A DNA stretch of 64,000 bases from an uncultured Clostridia bacterium (GTDB taxonomy: Bacteria > Bacillota > Clostridia > Oscillospirales > Acutalibacteraceae), in the NCBI GenBank assembly GCA_944384995.1, contig CALWVN010000001.1, positions 62,001 through 126,000 on the forward strand, written 5' to 3'. The notes beneath the pieces were generated by a model. The model saw nothing but the letters and a program-made list of their open reading frames with translations. It made no database searches and was not told where the DNA came from. Shown here piece after piece: positions 61,254 through 64,000 of this stretch (position 1 is its first letter; the number at the start of each line of letters is the position of its first letter). Made by a program: the position numbers and the translations under genes.

Positions 61254-62693
61254 TTGACGCGTAGCAAGAGCAGCATCACAAAGCGTTGGGTCGTTAATAC
61301 GCTTTGCGTGATCGTCGTGGTTCTGATCGGCGTTACGCTGGTCTCGCTGCTGCTGTTTCGTGAGCAGTATTACGGTGCAGTGCGCGCAACACTGGACGCG
61401 CGCGCGACCGGCCTTGTGCGCTCCTATTTTTCTTTTTCATCCGGCACGCCAACTGAAGAGTCTTTCAACATGCGCGCCAATGAGTATGTAGAGAATTTCA
61501 ACGACAAAACGCTTATGGAGGTTTGGGTGATCGGCAGTGACGGCAGCGTCGTCGTCTCCTCCAGCGGCTTTTCGGTGGCGGGCGAGCCTTTCCCCGATTA
61601 CGAAGAAGCGCTTGTTTCAGAAAACGGCAAGGCGTTTTGGACAGGTTATACATCTTCGGGCGAGCATGTTATGGCGCTAAGCTTTATGCTTGTTCCGCAA
61701 AACGGAGAGAACGGTGCAGTCCGATATATCATTTCTCTTGCAGATATCGATGCACAGCTTCGCACACTTGCTGTTTTGCTGTTTGTGCTGTGCGGCGTGA
61801 TTTTGATCTTAGTGTCTGTTTCGGGTCTATATTTTGTGCGTTCTATCGTTCAGCCTGTCAAGCGCATCACCGAAACCGCGCAGCGCATTGCCGACGGCGA
61901 TTTAAGCGCACGCATTGCGGACAGCGAATATGAGGATGAGCTGGGTCGCTTGAGTTCTACGATCAATGATATGGCACGTGAGCTCAATGAGACGGATCGC
62001 CTGAAAAATGAATTTATTTCTACTGTCTCGCATGAGCTGCGCACGCCGCTGACGGCTATAAAGGGCTGGGGCGAAACACTGCTGGATTCCCCAAACGAGG
62101 ATGCGTCGCTTACGCAAAAGGGCTTGAAGGTCATTATCAGCGAGTCGGAACGTCTTTCGCAGCTTGTAGAGGAGCTTTTAGACTTTTCCCGTATGGAAAG
62201 CGGCAATCTTTCGATGCAGATGGATCGGTTCGACGTATTCGGTGCACTGCGTGAGGCGATTCTGCTGTTCAATGAGCGCGCCCGACGCGAGGCGATCACG
62301 CTGACCTATGAGATCGCCTCTGAAAGCGCGGTCATGTACGGTGATCGAAACCGAATCAAGCAGGTGTTTGTAAATGTTTTGGATAACGCATTCAAATATT
62401 CTGAGCAGGGCGGCAGCATTTTAGTTCAGGCTGTCCTCGACCAAAACACTGTACGAATTTCAATTCAAGACTGCGGATGCGGTATTTCACAGGCGGATCT
62501 CCCGCACGTGACCGAAAAGTTTTATAAGGCGAATACGGCTGTGCGCGGTTCGGGGATCGGGCTTGCGGTGGTGGCAGAGATCGTTACCATGCACGGCGGA
62601 GAACTGCATATCGACAGCACACCTGGCGAGGGGACGACCGTTTCCCTGCGCTTTCCGATAGAAACGCAAGCGGCTTTGCCGAAAGGAGAATAA
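61254..62693 (+). CDS. Sensor histidine kinase
   Basis: 479 residues from a TTG at 61254, eight bases after AAAGGAG; an ATG at 61215 lies within the regulator gene and before the site. Order: membrane segment (about 15-38), an extracellular sensor region of about 130 residues, a second membrane segment, HAMP (about 205-255), HisKA with SHELRTPLTAIKGW, and the ATPase with NVLDNAFKYS, GCGISQ and GSGIGLAV. No PAS domain is present. It phosphorylates the upstream regulator. The signal is unknown. Confidence 0.94.
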   Translation: MTRSKSSITKRWVVNTLCVIVVVLIGVTLVSLLLFREQYYGAVRATLDARATGLVRSYFSFSSGTPTEESFNMRANEYVENFNDKTLMEVWVIGSDGSVVVSSSGFSVAGEPFPDYEEALVSENGKAFWTGYTSSGEHVMALSFMLVPQNGENGAVRYIISLADIDAQLRTLAVLLFVLCGVILILVSVSGLYFVRSIVQPVKRITETAQRIADGDLSARIADSEYEDELGRLSSTINDMARELNETDRLKNEFISTVSHELRTPLTAIKGWGETLLDSPNEDASLTQKGLKVIISESERLSQLVEELLDFSRMESGNLSMQMDRFDVFGALREAILLFNERARREAITLTYEIASESAVMYGDRNRIKQVFVNVLDNAFKYSEQGGSILVQAVLDQNTVRISIQDCGCGISQADLPHVTEKFYKANTAVRGSGIGLAVVAEIVTMHGGELHIDSTPGEGTTVSLRFPIETQAALPKGE

Positions 62694-62695
62694 AA

Positions 62696-63721
62696 TTGGC
62701 CAAAAAGCAGAAAAAACCTTGCAAATACAGCTCGGTCGGCGGGCAGGCGCTCATTGAAGGCGTTATGATGCGCGGCCCGAGCGGAACGGCGATGTCCGTA
62801 CGTCTGCCGAGCGGCGAGATCGAAACGGAATATAAAGAAACAAAGCCGTGGCGCGAAAAGTGCAAATTCTTTTCACTCCCGCTTGTTCGCGGCATTGTCG
62901 GCTTTGTTGAATCGCTTGTGACGGGTTACGGCTACCTTATGGAGTCCGCCGAAAAATCCACGCAGGGCTTGGAGGAGGACACGGAAAACCTTTCTAAGCT
63001 CGATCGCTGGATCAACGACCATTTCGGCGAAAAAATGATGAATATTATCGGCATCATCTCCGCCGTGCTCGGCTTTGGACTTGCTTTTTTCCTGTTTATG
63101 TGGCTGCCGACTTTTTTGGTCGATGTAGTGACACGCGGTATGCTTCTGAAGTTTCACGCCTTGTTTGAGGGCATCATCCGCGTAATCATCTTTGTCTTAT
63201 ATATGGTGCTTGTCTCCAAGATGAAAGATATCCATAGAGTATTCATGTATCATGGCGCCGAGCACAAATCCATTTTCTGCTATGAGCACGGGCTGGAGCT
63301 GACCGTGGAAAATGTCCGAAAGCAAAGCCGTTTTCACCCGCGCTGCGGTACAAGCTTCATGTTCGTAATGATTTTGTTGAGTATCTTGCTTTCGTCCGCG
63401 CTGGTTCTGATCTTCCCGGGACTTGCCGAGGTCAATCGGATTTTGTGGATTGCCGTAAAGATTTTGATTTTGCCGATCGTCATGGGGCTCGGCTATGAGT
63501 TTATCCGTTATGCAGGGCGTCACGACAACCTGTTCGTGAAAATCCTTGCCGCGCCAGGACTTTGGATGCAGCGGATTACTACAAAGGAACCGACCGATGA
63601 CATCATTGAGGTCGGCATTGCGTCCTTAAAAGCGGCGCTCGGTGAGGGAGAGAAGGTTAAAACGGAGACTCCGAAACCCGACAGTGACCCGCCCGTTCTC
63701 GGCGGAGAAAACGTAGAATGA
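62696..63721 (+). CDS. DUF1385 family membrane protein
   Basis: 341 residues from a TTG at 62696 after GAAAGGAG, two bases after the kinase stop. The start, SSVGGQALIEGVMMRGP, is the family signature; MYHGAEHKSIFCYEHG in the middle is also conserved. About four membrane segments. The function is unknown; the family usually precedes prmC and prfA in Firmicutes, as here. The final ATGA overlaps the prmC start. Confidence 0.9.
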   Translation: MAKKQKKPCKYSSVGGQALIEGVMMRGPSGTAMSVRLPSGEIETEYKETKPWREKCKFFSLPLVRGIVGFVESLVTGYGYLMESAEKSTQGLEEDTENLSKLDRWINDHFGEKMMNIIGIISAVLGFGLAFFLFMWLPTFLVDVVTRGMLLKFHALFEGIIRVIIFVLYMVLVSKMKDIHRVFMYHGAEHKSIFCYEHGLELTVENVRKQSRFHPRCGTSFMFVMILLSILLSSALVLIFPGLAEVNRILWIAVKILILPIVMGLGYEFIRYAGRHDNLFVKILAAPGLWMQRITTKEPTDDIIEVGIASLKAALGEGEKVKTETPKPDSDPPVLGGENVE

Positions 63722-64000
63722 CTGTTTTAGAAGCATTTCAAAATGGCGAACGGATTTTGCTTGCCAACGGAATAGAGGATGCGGCCTTTGACTGCGGCTG
63801 TCTGTTTGAAGCGGCCTGCGGATATGCGCATGCGGCTCGTATTGCGCATGCATACGACGTTTTAGAGCCGGAGGCTGAAATACAGTTCTTTTCGTATGTC
63901 CGCCGCAGGGCTTCCGGCGAGCCGCTGCAATATATACTGGGAAAATGGACATTCTGCGGCAGGGAATTCCAAGTCGGTAAGGGTGTTCTGATCCCGCGTC
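63718..64000 (+). CDS. prmC: Release-factor glutamine methyltransferase PrmC (3' truncated by window edge)
   Basis: The first 94 residues are visible, starting at an ATG that overlaps the DUF1385 stop. They include the N-terminal helical domain and RRASGEPLQYILGKWTF followed by GVLIPR, the entry to the SAM-binding domain of HemK/PrmC. The catalytic NPPY lies beyond the window. The enzyme methylates the GGQ glutamine of release factors RF1 and RF2. Confidence 0.9.
   Translation, partial: MTVLEAFQNGERILLANGIEDAAFDCGCLFEAACGYAHAARIAHAYDVLEPEAEIQFFSYVRRRASGEPLQYILGKWTFCGREFQVGKGVLIPR

Overview
The window is a 64 kb chromosomal segment of a Gram-positive, endospore-forming anaerobe, most likely a member of the class Clostridia near the Oscillospirales / Ruminococcaceae. 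This placement is an inference. It rests on the moderate G+C content, purine-rich ribosome binding sites (GGAGG, AAGGAG) with frequent TTG starts, SpoIVB and Spo0A, a dockerin-like domain, a sodium-pumping decarboxylase, cyclic-di-AMP synthesis genes and intrinsic hairpin terminators. No plasmid, prophage, CRISPR array or rRNA is visible. Most genes are core chromosomal genes, with accessory islands between them.

Layout. 1-4.4 kb: end of a GH38 alpha-mannosidase, a DUF1643 protein and an aldose-epimerase-like protein. 4.4-10.4 kb: plsY, a DUF1294 membrane protein, then three co-directional secreted wall proteins (GHL10 hydrolase, N-acetylmuramoyl-alanine amidase, dockerin-bearing glucosaminidase). 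10.5-14.3 kb: a phosphoesterase, a macro-domain protein with a helical C-terminal domain, a von Willebrand A protein and a lone nucleotidyltransferase; this is the most accessory-looking part. 14.4-18.6 kb: tRNA-Leu(CAA) and a four-gene sodium-pumping oxaloacetate decarboxylase operon whose biotin carrier has two biotinyl domains. 18.76-18.93 kb: a MITE-like repeat. 19-29 kb: an old-yellow-enzyme oxidoreductase paired with an extracellular clan GH-A hydrolase, two half-size TauE/SafE permeases, a DEDDh exonuclease, a membrane-anchored XRE regulator and a beta-helix protein with a PDZ-like tail.

29-49 kb: serC-serA, lon-engB-lysA-dnaE, pfkA-aroK, spoIVB, spo0A, dusB, polA, a protein fusing low-molecular-weight phosphatase and RimI-type acetyltransferase, and a polysaccharide deacetylase. 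49-64 kb: HPr, uvrC-gph, rsmD-coaD and a coiled-coil protein, a DUF4830 protein, an rsuA-type synthase, DUF3343 plus cysteine desulfurase, cdaA-cdaR, a calcium-loop lipoprotein, an OmpR/HisKA two-component pair, DUF1385 and the start of prmC.

No wholly new multi-gene system can be proved from sequence alone. The best candidates for something undescribed are the phosphatase-acetyltransferase fusion, the macro/VWA module with a hairpin just before the VWA ribosome binding site, the tandem-biotinyl carrier, the Spo0A receiver with a Glu-Glu acidic pair, and a perfect hairpin that buries the ribosome binding site of the DUF4830 gene.
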